Assembly (NCBI GenBank): GCA_038502055.1
Contig: JAXRKN010000045.1
Span: 10,467,501-10,531,500, forward strand
Length of the DNA stretch: 64,000 bases
From: Tanytarsus gracilentus
Taxonomy: Eukaryota > Arthropoda > Insecta > Diptera > Chironomidae
Direction: 5' to 3'
Shown: positions 51,475-62,130 of the stretch, in pieces
Numbering within the stretch: position 1 is the stretch's first letter
Layout of the letters: the number at the start of each line of letters is the position of its first letter
Notes under the pieces: model-generated
What the model saw: the letters and a program-made list of their open reading frames with translations, nothing else
Databases searched by the model: none
What the model was told of the DNA's origin: nothing
Translations under genes and position numbers: made by a program

Positions 51475-51485
51475 GGATTCGAACC
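51475..51485 (-). other. T-arm/B-box-like 11-mer
   Basis: GGATTCGAACC on plus, i.e. GGTTCGAATCC on minus, in a ttaag…cttaa palindromic context. A T-run followed by gcaga lies about 60 nt beyond on the minus strand. Confidence 0.6.
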
Positions 51486-53443
51486 CTTAATTATTTAAAA
51501 ATTTTCATCTTGAACTTTTCGATATGAATTTTAAGTTGTGTGGAACTTTTACAGTTGATTCATTCATTAATTATTCGTTAAAAAGTATTAAAAATTTATT
51601 AATTTTATTAAATTCCAACAAAAAGTAACAAAGTAGCTGAATTAAATCAAAATTATATTTTTCACACATCAACATCCAAAAAATATTTTCCTTTGATATT
51701 TCAAAAGCCAGCAAAAGTCATCAAAATTGCATAAAAAGTGCCTCAAGTGAAAAATTTGAATTCATTTCAAAGAGCTTTTCATACATAAAATACGAGAAGA
51801 CAGTAACATGTAAAGAACCATGCATAAATGTGTTTTGAACATTATTTGACATTTATGCATTTTGCAAGGCATGTCATATGGTCTTCATGTTTGTTGCCTT
51901 AATGCCTTTTAAATTGGAAGATTAGTAAGGAAAAAAATATTTTTGTTTATTTTTCTTCCCTCAAACAGAGCTCGGTGCGCCATTGCGAGAGAAATCACAG
52001 CAAATTCTCCCTAAGACAACAACATAAATAAATTTTTCAACTTTCTCCCTCAAAATGAAATTTTAATTCAATTCCTCGACTTGCAACAATGTCAATTTAC
52101 ATTTGCATAATTGTTCTTGATGCCTGGCGAAGAAAATCACTCGAGCGTCACCTTGCTTCGAAAAAAAAATCTTTCTATGAATTTATTCAAATTTCAAACT
52201 TTATTAAATCTTCTTGAAAAAGCCACAAGAAGAAAAATTTCTCTTGTCAAACGGAAAAAATGTCGAAAAATATTTTCTCATCGAGACACAGTGAAAGTTT
52301 CTGTTTAAATATACGTCTGGGTTGCACACAATGACACAGAGTGACAATGCAATGGAAAAATGTTGTTCGAGGAGTTTACTGGTGGAAAAATTTTAGATTC
52401 TTGATATTTATAAGAATTTGTATCTTTTAATTTTATTGTGAGAAAATTTTAAATAAACGATCTTAAAAAAATCTCACACCACCTTTAAGGCACTTCAAGG
52501 ATGTAAGAAAAAGAAGCAAATGATGTGTATCAAATTACGACATTTACACATTCATTGCAAACGCACATTTCCCATTTGTTCTCTTTTCTCTCTCTCGTGT
52601 TGACGATAAGCAATCTTTATTAAATATTTAGCATTTCCATTATTCCTTTTACTCGATTATTGTGTGGAATATATAAAAAACATAAAATGAATTCAATCGG
52701 TGTGTGTGAAAGTGATAGAAACACATAATGGCCATAAATTTTCATTCGATCAGAATTGAAAGTTATTATTGTATTTCGATCGATGCTTGAAAAAAGGGAA
52801 AAATGTGCACTTCATGTGTACAACCCTTCTCTCGAGATATTTTTTTAATAAAATTTGCTAATTTTTGTCTCGCTTCTCAGCAATTTTTCATTCTCTCGTA
52901 AACAAATGCGAAAGAATTATCGCACTTGTGAGCGAGAAACTGAAAAAAAGGGTTAAAATAAATGAAAATTATTGCATGCTTTTGCCATTTCTTCCACAAC
53001 ATAAGACAAAACAAATCGCATAAAAATTTATTTTCACTCTTAGAGTGTGAAATGGAATTTCTCATTCATTGAAATTCAATGATGTGCATAGAGAGATTTC
53101 GCTCTATTAAGCACTTAGTATAACTTTAACTGACGTGCAAATGGTTATGGATACACTTTTTACTTCGATGACATTTCGATGATCTCGAATGAAATTCCTT
53201 TCACATTCTTTCAATTGTGATTTTCATTTTTAGTTTCGAGAAATGTGAATTGTAAGATTTTATTGAGAATTGAAATTCGATGAGGTGGAGAAGGTTGATA
53301 AGAAATAGATTGGAACAAAAAATATTTTTTCAGTTAAGAAAATTTCACTTTTCATCGTGTTCTTTCTATGAATATTTTAAAACATTTTTAACCGTTCTTA
53401 AATCATGAAGTTAAAAAAAATTGAGAATAATCAAATAAATTTA

Positions 53444-53454
53444 GGTTCGAATCC
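53444..53454 (+). other. T-arm/B-box-like 11-mer
   Basis: Exact GGTTCGAATCC. About 45 nt beyond comes cgtttttttgcac, similar to the sequence downstream of the copy at 54547. Confidence 0.6.
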
Positions 53455-54546
53455 TTCATTGTTAAAAATCTTAATGGTACTCCAATGTTTCGTTTTTTTG
53501 CACCCTCGAAAAGATTTAACTAATTTTTTTTATAACATTTAAGTCAAAAGTTTTTAAAAGTTTTTAATTTTTAAACTTTTTGAATTTTTTTTTTGCAAAT
53601 TTTCACATCGAAAATAATTTTAAGCTTCTCTAAATCACCAGACCAAGCGATCATTTCCACCATAATTGCCTCTCATAAACTACTCACCTCAGTCGATATT
53701 TTATGCAAATTTGACCATCACTTTATAATCCAATTGATCTTGGTCAAGAGAGTATGAAAATTGCAAATAACGCATATAAACTTGACATTTACCTTTAACC
53801 GTAATCTACACACAAGATAATGAACTTCCATTTTTCCTTGACACTCGCATCGGTGTGTGACAGTGAAAATTGATTTTACGGAATAAATTTTCGCATACGA
53901 CGAGGAATGCCTGAATATCAAATGAGTCCAATTTGATAGTTCACAATTGAGTTCAATTACTTGCATGCTCTTCACTTGCTCCGAAAGAGAATGATGATGA
54001 TACCATCCGATGTGTATGCACGATGGTTTTGTGAGGATTTATTCGGTATGCATTGAGAGTTCATTTGCTTCTGAATGAGCAAAATCAATTAGTTTTTTTT
54101 CTCATCTCGCAATAAAAGGACAATTTACATGAGGAAGATAAAAATTGACTTGATTGCGACACTTTTTTTTGTTCGTGCACAATCAAATGCTTCGAAATAA
54201 CCACAAAACTCATGACCGCAATCGTTAAGCGATAAGAGCGAAGACGAATGATAATGAATGTGCTCTATCAACCGCCATCACTTGGGCTATCCATTAAAAT
54301 AATTAAAATCCTAGTATTTTTTCTTCTTACTCATCGTTATCTCTCAAGAGACATCGAGCAATAACGATGATGGTTTGTTGTCTATAAAAACACTTGACCT
54401 AAGCATCAGATATCGGTTGGATGAACGCTAGGGGTGGAATTTTGTTCATTAGAGAGTGAAATTGCGGGAATAAAATTTATACAAAAATTAGCTCACGAGG
54501 GAAATGTAGAAAAATAATTAGAAAAATTTAAAATGTTTATCATTAA

Positions 54547-54557
54547 GGTTCGAATCC
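54547..54557 (+). other. T-arm/B-box-like 11-mer with possible A-box
   Basis: Exact GGTTCGAATCC flanked by ttaa on both sides. tagctcacgagg, a near match to the A-box pattern, starts about 57 nt before it, and cattttttgcac follows about 40 nt after. This is the copy most like a polymerase III promoter outside 33059-33148. Confidence 0.5.
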
Positions 54558-56668
54558 TTAAATTCTATGATATTTAGGATTAGTTCTGTACAACCATTTT
54601 TTGCACTTTAAAAATAAATTAACAAAATATTTTTTCTCTTTTTTTTTCTAGGTGAGTTGAAAAAATTTCTAACGGATTTGAATTATTTGAATTTCAACAA
54701 ACGGGTAAGAAAAGTTTCTTTAAATATCTGCAAATAATTTCATTTGAAAGTTAATATAAAATTAATATTTTATTAAAATTTAAAGAAATTTATTAAATTA
54801 ATCTAGAATTGATTTAATTTTTTAAGCTCAGTATGAAATATGTTTCACTTTTCATTGTGTTCCAACTAATTTTAAATATTCTCAACACCAATTTTAATAA
54901 TTTAATAAAATTTCGAACATAAATTTCTCAACCTTCAACGCAACTTTACGTTCTCCCTGACCATTAATTCAGAGGAAGCGCATCCACTTGATAACAAATT
55001 GATTCGACCATGATTGCATGACCTGACCATCATAATTAACATTTAAGATCGCATGTTCAATCGCAATATTTGTTCGAGAGATAAATTTTAAGGGGCATAA
55101 AAGATTTTGATTAATTTCAATCCAATTTTGTTGATTTCACTAAAAGCCAGAAAAATAGTGATTATTCCGAATGGCCACTTTGATTCTAATCAATTCAATT
55201 GCATACCGTAAAAATTGATGCACGTCATGCTACAAAGGGAGTGAGAAGAGCGCTGGAAGATAAATGACTCGTTTTTTATTTCGACTACATGATGACTATC
55301 GTAATACAGCGAAGGGTCGTATGTGATGCTGTTATACCTTATTTCATCTGTACGCAAAAAAGATAGAGAGAATAAAATAGTAACATCTGAAATGATATAC
55401 TGAAGACAATCAAATTTATGTTCATAAAAGTAATGAATATATGATGATGATACTCATGAAGGACTTTTTGTATTTGACTTTGAAAGGGCATGAATGACCG
55501 TTTGGTGAATTTATCAAGGGATGGTTTTTTCATAAAATTTAAATTTGATTTTAAAATTTTAAAATTTTAATGTCTAAAATATAAAAATTAAATTTTGAAT
55601 CTTTAAATTTTTGCAATCAAATTTAAATTTCTAAATTTCGTTAAATTTATTTTTATGAATTTATAAAGTGAAAAATATATTTCAGCTCTCAATTTATTAT
55701 TTATAAAAATTTAAAATTCATTCTTCAGTGTCCATTTCATTATTCTCCCCTCCAACTGTCTCCTCTTTAATCTTAAAGATTTTACAATAAACAATAAGAA
55801 ACCAAATTGAGGATACAGCAAGAGAAATTGGCATTTGAAAAGGGTCTTGAGCGAATCATTCTAACAGAGGAGAGGATTGATTGTCAGAATATTTAAGAAA
55901 TCTGCAAACAACTCTCGAAATTGACATTCTTTCCCATTTTTTGCTCTTCTTCAAGCGAGAAGCTCATTTTAATTATTTTGAAAGATTATTCAGAAAATTG
56001 TTTGTTTGACAAATTGTTGAAATAGAGAACAACGAGATGAGCGTAGAATTTCGAGTGTTTTATTTTCAATTCCCGCGATGGGAGAAGAAAGTTGAAAAGT
56101 TATCGAGCTAAAACACGAAATGGAGCGAGGAGACGGCAATTTAATTATTTAAAATGAGCGCATATTTTTCTACACCTCGCCGATGATCGCGGTGATGTTG
56201 TTTTTACCGTTCGTTGACGAGGAAATGGATGCGGCTGTTGCAGCGCTCGGCGGGGAGTGAAAAATTACCCTTCTGGGAAATAAAATATTCCATGATGCAA
56301 TTGACAAAATGAATCGGAGCGACGACACAAAAAAATCCTCTTTATTGACATTTTATTTTATTTCTCCTGATTGTGATTTATTTTTTTCACCCTCATTTTG
56401 CATCATTTCATTTGACTGAGATGAATTTCATTACTGGGATATTTAATGAGGTTTCAACAGAGCAAATCAATACCGGAGGAATGAAATTCGTGTGCGGATT
56501 TTTAATTTAGGGATTAAATTTTTCTTCCTACGACACCGGTGGAGTGATTGCTTTGACTTTAATATTGACTTAATCCTGCCGAATGATTTTTGTATCAAAT
56601 ACTAGTTAAAAAATTGATTAATGTCACATGGAATTTGTGGAAAAACATTGAGAGAAAAAATATTTAAG

Positions 56669-56679
56669 GGTTCGAATCC
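56669..56679 (+). other. T-arm/B-box-like 11-mer
   Basis: Exact GGTTCGAATCC within gggttcgaatccc, itself nearly palindromic. Confidence 0.6.
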
Positions 56680-59340
56680 CAAAATTTAAAAAAAATCGTT
56701 CGCTTGCAAATATTTTTTAATTAAAAAAATGAAATCATTGAAAAATTTATAAATTCCATAAAGCGATTAAATTTAATCGCATAAATATTTTTTACTAATT
56801 CATGTAAAAAATTTCTCTCATCACATTTCAATTTTTGCCCCAAATTTATTCAATGCTAAAATTTTAATGGCATTCAGTGAACGCAAAAATTGATTAATTC
56901 GCTCTCAGTTTACATTTTCGAAAATGTCGCATGACAATATTTTGTTTTAATGAACAATTACAGAGCAAATACATTACGAGAATTTAATTGTGACATTCGT
57001 CAACCGTTCATTAAAATCCGCACACGGCTTTTTGTGTGGCTGTCGGGCAATTTTTCAATTACTTGCAATCCATTTTGAAAAATTATCACATCCGAGAAAA
57101 AAATCTCAACATGAACGTCGTCAACCATTGAATTGCAAAAAAATGTGATGATTGTCGTTTAAAAAATGAATGGAAGTAAATAAAAAAACTCAACTAATGA
57201 GCACTTACAACCATTCATATTTTTTTGTGCATATTTCACGTTGTGCGATTGTTGAATAAGAAAACAGAAAGGCGTGGCTGAGTTTTCTTTATTGCCCCTT
57301 GATAAAGTTTTATGACCCGATTTTCAATTATCGATTTGCGATTAAAGAGCGTGATTTTGGCACATTTGTGAGAAATAGGTTGTGAGTCAAGGAGTGGACA
57401 CTAGAAATTTAAAAATTAATTATTTTAATAATACAAAAAATATATTAAAAATTAAAAAATTAAAAAATAAATAATTAAATTTATTCGAGTGTCCACTCCT
57501 TCAGATTTATCTCTTTAAGTCCTTTCAAGAATATCCTTTAAATAAATATGCATGACTTTATTGCATTCAATTAAAATCATCTGCTTAGACGACAAATTTA
57601 GGATCCAAATAATTCACTCGATGATATTTCTAATTGTGCATTTTAAGGACATTGAATATTTTCGATTAAAATGTATAAATATTTACGATATCGTTATTAG
57701 ATTCCTTCCGCTGTATAATAATGCACATGGCATTGAATCTCATTAAACAATCAACGAAGGCAATTCGATAACACAAAAGGAGAGCAAGGATAAAAGGGCA
57801 TGGGAGGAATTATGTTCCAACTATAAATATAACAATGGGTCTAAAAATGTTGAAAAAAGAGAATATCCTCAATAAGTTTCACATAACAATAGACGTCGGT
57901 TGCGATAGGCAATTTATTGGGAACAAATTTATACTGAATGCGAGAACGTGAAGGCGGATATCGGAAGCAATGACAATTGTAATTGAATTAATTGGCGAAG
58001 CATGTTTCGTAACATACTGACAACTTGGCAATTACGATTTTATTCATGATTTTTTTAAAAATTTAAGTTCATCCCTCAAAGTCAGAAAAAAAACTTTTTA
58101 ACATTTCGAGTGAAATGCAAAAAGAGAATGAATGGAAATTGTTCAAATATTGTTTCAAGCATACACACGGAAATTGACATGGATGAGGATTTTTTTTGTG
58201 TGTGCAGTAACAATGGCGAGTTGCGGTGCAACGAGAGAGAACAATGACAAAAAGGAATTTTTTATTCATATTGATATCAAGCCATGAGAGAGAGGAGTTG
58301 GAATGTTGACATGGAACAGTTTTCGAGAGGCGAAAAAAGATAATTAATAGTGATTAAGTTACTCCTCGCTCACATTAAATATTCAACTCGGAATTTGAAG
58401 CCGACTCGAAAGTGCTTAAATTGACACATTTATTGACAACTGACGAGAGCGAGCGGAAATTTTCTGTCATGCACGCTTTTAAATTTTTTTTCGCGGAAAA
58501 AATTCACATAAATTTAACCGAAGCAAAGTGCGAAGAGCTTTCGACAGAATTTGATTATCCTACACATCCAGGGACACTCGAGAACAGTGCAGGCAACATC
58601 AAAACAACATGTTTACGACATGGAGCGGAATGCCGTACTAGAGAAAAGAGGAAAATTCAATTTGATGCTCGCATAAAAAAATTACGATTAAAAAATTTTA
58701 TGTCATAACAATTCTTCAGCGTTAAATTTAACAATCTACGTATGAAGTCATCTTGTGACGTCATAAAAAATATGAAATGATGGAATGGAGTGTAAAGGAA
58801 ATTGATCAAGGGATAGGAAACTTATTTTAAATTAATTTAAAAATTTATGTGAATTTTTTTAAACATTTTATTAATTTCAATTTTTTAAAAATTTAAAAAT
58901 TTCTACAAAATTTTAAACATTTTATATTTTTTAAAATTTTTAAAATCTTGTGCAAATTTATGAATTTTTTATACTTATATTTGACCCTGATTTGACCATA
59001 AATTTCCATCCCTTGTATTTTCCTGACACATCTTCCCATTTTTAGATCCATCTCTTCAATTAAATTTTATGGTTTTTCATCTATTTCTTGTCACTCTTTT
59101 ATTATTTTTATTTTTCACTTACCCTCGAAGTGAGTAAAAACAATAGCTGTTATTGCTCTTGTGAGATATCGCATGCGTTTTATGTCCTGTTCGCTTTTTT
59201 GATGTCTTTTTTTGGGGAATTTCTTTCCTTCAAGTTATTGATCTTAAATAAGTTGAGAGAAAGTGCGTGAGAGCGAAAAGTCAAAATAATTCTATCTGTT
59301 GATTAAAAAATTGAATTTAAACGAGAATTACGACAGTAAA

Positions 59341-60465
59341 AAGTAAGAAAGTTGCATAATTTTTTTAATAAACGAACGGATCAATGGGGAGACAACATAA
59401 AAGTAAGAATATCAATGAAAAATCGCCGGAAAATGAAGAATCAAAAAAGCAAACTCAAAAAATGTGTCCAATTGGTGAAAGCTGCAATACTATTGAAGAG
59501 CTGACGAAAAAAGTGGAAAAAATGATGTCCCTTGCTACAGTTGTGCATGAATTATGTAAGAAAAGTGAAATAATGTGCGGAATGGTGAATAATTTTGGAA
59601 ACAGATTGAAAAAATTAGAAGAAAAAGTTGAAAAAGTTGAAGAAGAAGGAACTGTGAGCGTAGAAGACTTGAGAGAGATTAAGAGAGAGAGTAGTATACT
59701 GAGCGAAACGCTAAAGAGTGATAGATTAGTTATCAAAAACTTGCCAATGGAAGTTATCTCTAATGAATTAGAGATTGGAAATACAATCAGAAATGTACTC
59801 GCAGCGTTAGATATCAACATTCAGTCTTCTCATTACAACGCATTCACTCATAAATCACCTGACGGTAAATCAGCAAACATAGTGATGAAGCTCTCATCGC
59901 CAATGCTTAAGACTCGCATAATTGAAAAGTACAGAGAAACGAAGAAGAAGTCAAAAACATTATTGCAAGTTAATAAAATCATCCCGAATATCTCATCTCA
60001 ACATCGACTCTATGGTGAATCTATCAGCATCACCAACAAGCTCACGACTCATGCAACAAAGCTCTTGATAAATGCTCGTAGATATGTCGACTCACATTTT
60101 GATTTTGTATTTGATTCGCCAAGTGGAATTATAATGGCCAAGATCAAGGATCACAACCATTTTTGTAGGATCGACAACGAAGACGATATTACACGATTTA
60201 TCAGCGGCATCGATGACTACAATCGCGACAATTGCAACAAAGAATAACACTACTATTATAGCCGCCAAGATTTCAGTCTTTTGAATAATAATCCAGTTCA
60301 GAATTAAATTAATTGATCACAAGTTAACTACCGAAAATTCTTGATAGTATAGTATATATAATTTATTCTAAATTCAATCTCTTAAGTGAGATAATTTATT
60401 CAAAAATTACCAAATTGCAATGTATCTTAAAAAGTACGAATAAATCCAATCATTCATTCAAGTTG
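59341..60465 (+). mobile_element. ORF1-only LINE-like element
   Basis: An intact ORF1-like frame (59384-60247) has a short AT-rich leader. It is followed by about 220 bp of non-coding sequence ending gtacgaataaatccaatcat, which resembles a LINE tail with an AATAAA signal. No endonuclease or reverse transcriptase frame follows. Both ends are approximate and no target duplication was identified. Confidence 0.45.
59384..60247 (+). CDS. LINE ORF1-like protein (coiled coil plus FP-type nucleic-acid-binding domain)
   Basis: A single uninterrupted frame of 287 codons from ATG to TAA, the longest in the window, with less extreme codon usage than chance frames nearby. Residues 1-27 are Lys/Asn/Glu-rich. 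Residues 36-110 show heptad-like Leu/Val/Met spacing (IEELTKKVEKM, RLKKLEEKVEKVEEE), so a coiled coil is likely. Residues 112-280 (SDRLVIKNLP … AHS-like 'NAFTHKSPDGKSANIVMKLSS … KKSKTLLQV … DFVFDSPSGIIMAKIKD') resemble the C-terminal domain shared by many insect LINE ORF1 proteins and the FP25K-type family. Such proteins bind the element's RNA and form ribonucleoprotein particles. No ORF2 follows, so the copy is ORF1-only or lost its 3' part. A domesticated host gene is the alternative. Family assignment is from memory of patterns and was not searched. Confidence 0.6.
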   Translation: MGRQHKSKNINEKSPENEESKKQTQKMCPIGESCNTIEELTKKVEKMMSLATVVHELCKKSEIMCGMVNNFGNRLKKLEEKVEKVEEEGTVSVEDLREIKRESSILSETLKSDRLVIKNLPMEVISNELEIGNTIRNVLAALDINIQSSHYNAFTHKSPDGKSANIVMKLSSPMLKTRIIEKYRETKKKSKTLLQVNKIIPNISSQHRLYGESISITNKLTTHATKLLINARRYVDSHFDFVFDSPSGIIMAKIKDHNHFCRIDNEDDITRFISGIDDYNRDNCNKE

Positions 60466-61868
60466 AAAAGGACAAAGAAATTGCCTTAAAATTTAAAAAA
60501 TAAATTAAAAACTTTATTTGATTAAATTTCATACGAAGTTCAAATCCAAAATTAAAAAAGTTGTCATAAATTTATTTCTATATTTTTCCTCACTTTTAAA
60601 TCAATCAAATTGTGTCACGCCACTTTGCAATAATTGAAGGCAGAGAAAATCTTTTTTTCCATTTTTCTGCATCATTACGTATTTCATCTCAAATTTTCGT
60701 TTCTCACTCTTCGAAGCGAAAAAAAAAGAGGAAGAATTTTTTCATATAAGGCACAAGTGGCTTGTTGTGTTTCGTGCATGTATGTGGAGCATTTGGCTTG
60801 AAATAAAAATAATGTGAAGGCATGAAACGGAAGCCCATAACATTTGAGATGAAAAGAATGAAAACTCTCTCATAACCAGGCGGAGGGAGGATGAAAATAT
60901 TTTCGAGTATGGTAATAAAAATTTCAATAGGCTTCACTTGACGTTGTGTTTTTTTCTCGATGTTTTATTAAAAATACACACAGCCAGCTTTAAGAATGAA
61001 AGTTTATTTGTGGCTGTTGCGGTTGAGATCTTGGTATTGTGTGAAAATCGATAAACATTTTTTCTTAAAGGTAAACGAGAAAATTTTCTCCGGATGCCCA
61101 CACATGAAAAGACATCCTCAAAGGCGATGAATGTCTGATAGGCACTTGAAGATAAATTGTGTAGAATTTTTGTAATATTCCAAGGAATTTAAAAATTAAA
61201 TTTCAACCCTCGAATCCGCAATGAAGACAAAACCAGACAAAAGACATTCACATTGGCACTTAGACAATTTCAATGCAAATCTCTCGCAACCAAAGCAATG
61301 ATGAATGTCACGTTGATTAAATCGCCATGGGAAAAAGCCAGAGCAAAATAATTGGACGAAACAGAAAAAGGGAAGAAAATTCAGTCACCTGAAGCGAAAT
61401 GCTAAAAAAATCTCAAAGGAAGTCCGCGCAGTTCGTTCACGATATCACATCAGTTGCATAATTCACGTTTTCGCTTTAATTTTAAAAAGAGAACGTCGAG
61501 GGAACAAAAAATCTTCAATGAATAGTTTCGCTCTCATTCTTTGTCAACCGATGCGAAAAAATATTTTTTTTTTGCGCTCTTTTGTGCTTTTTCAATAGCA
61601 CAGTCGAGAGACATTTTTTGAGGTAGGGGAAGAATTTTTTGGTAAAAAATGGCGCGATTATAAAAATGGTTTACAATTTGGGTTAAACATGGATGAAAAA
61701 GATGAAAACATGGAAGATAAAGTTTGGTATCAAGATTAAATAATCGAGTGTTATTTAAATTTATGAAGGTCGGTAAAATGTTGAGGATTTTTGAAATTTA
61801 TCGCATTTAAATGTTGTGAAAATTAAAATTCTTCTAACGGAAATATTAAATTTGAATTTAAAAATCTT

Positions 61869-61929
61869 GGTTCGAATCCTAAAATTAATTTCAATTTTTT
61901 TTAAAATCAAAAAATTTAGGATTCGAACC
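61869..61929. repeat. Inverted pair of T-arm-like 11-mers
   Basis: GGTTCGAATCC (61869-61879) and GGATTCGAACC (61919-61929) are reverse complements. The inner flanks also pair (tcctaaaatt / aaatttagga), giving a stem of about 16 bp with a loop of about 30 nt. It lies directly left of foldback copy C. Confidence 0.8.
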
Positions 61930-61944
61930 CAGAATTTAAAATAT

Positions 61945-62130
61945 CAGCTGCTTTTAAGTTTTTGATTAATTTGATGATAAATTTTTTGGTACAATATTTT
62001 TAAAATTAAAAAGTACGTTAGGAAAATTTACATTAAAATACAGGAAACTTCATAACGTAATTTTTAATTTTAAAAATAAGACACCAAAAAAAATTGATTT
62101 TCAAAGTAGCAAAAAACTTGAGAGCAGCTG
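61945..62130. mobile_element. Small foldback element, copy C (most complete)
   Basis: 186 bp with inverted arms running the whole length. It starts cagctgcttttaagtttttg and ends acttgagagcagctg. Inner arms are ttttttggtacaatattttt / ataagacaccaaaaaaaa and aattaaaaagtacgttagg / cataacgtaatttttaatt. The arms meet around catttaaaatacagg near 62035. No coding capacity; a MITE or foldback element is the simplest reading. Confidence 0.78.

Larger units (their letters stand above)
51363..59340. other. AT-rich spacer with dispersed T-arm-like motifs
   Basis: Contains GGTTCGAATCC-type 11-mers at 51475, 53444, 54547 and 56669. Two stretches are locally less AT-rich (56165-56270 and 58400-58640) but I cannot support an exon in either. 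The 98-codon plus-strand frame at 58412-58708 has no recognisable domain. Confidence 0.45.

Noticed and set aside
54645..54712. Possible exon after the acceptor ctttttttttctag
   Set aside because: The acceptor is good, but the following frame is short and AT-rich with no recognisable protein.
58412..58708. 98-codon plus-strand frame with mixed composition
   Set aside because: No recognisable domain and no clear splice or promoter context; kept only as a remark.
59455..59820. 121-codon minus-strand frame
   Set aside because: It is the antisense shadow of the LINE ORF1-like coding sequence.
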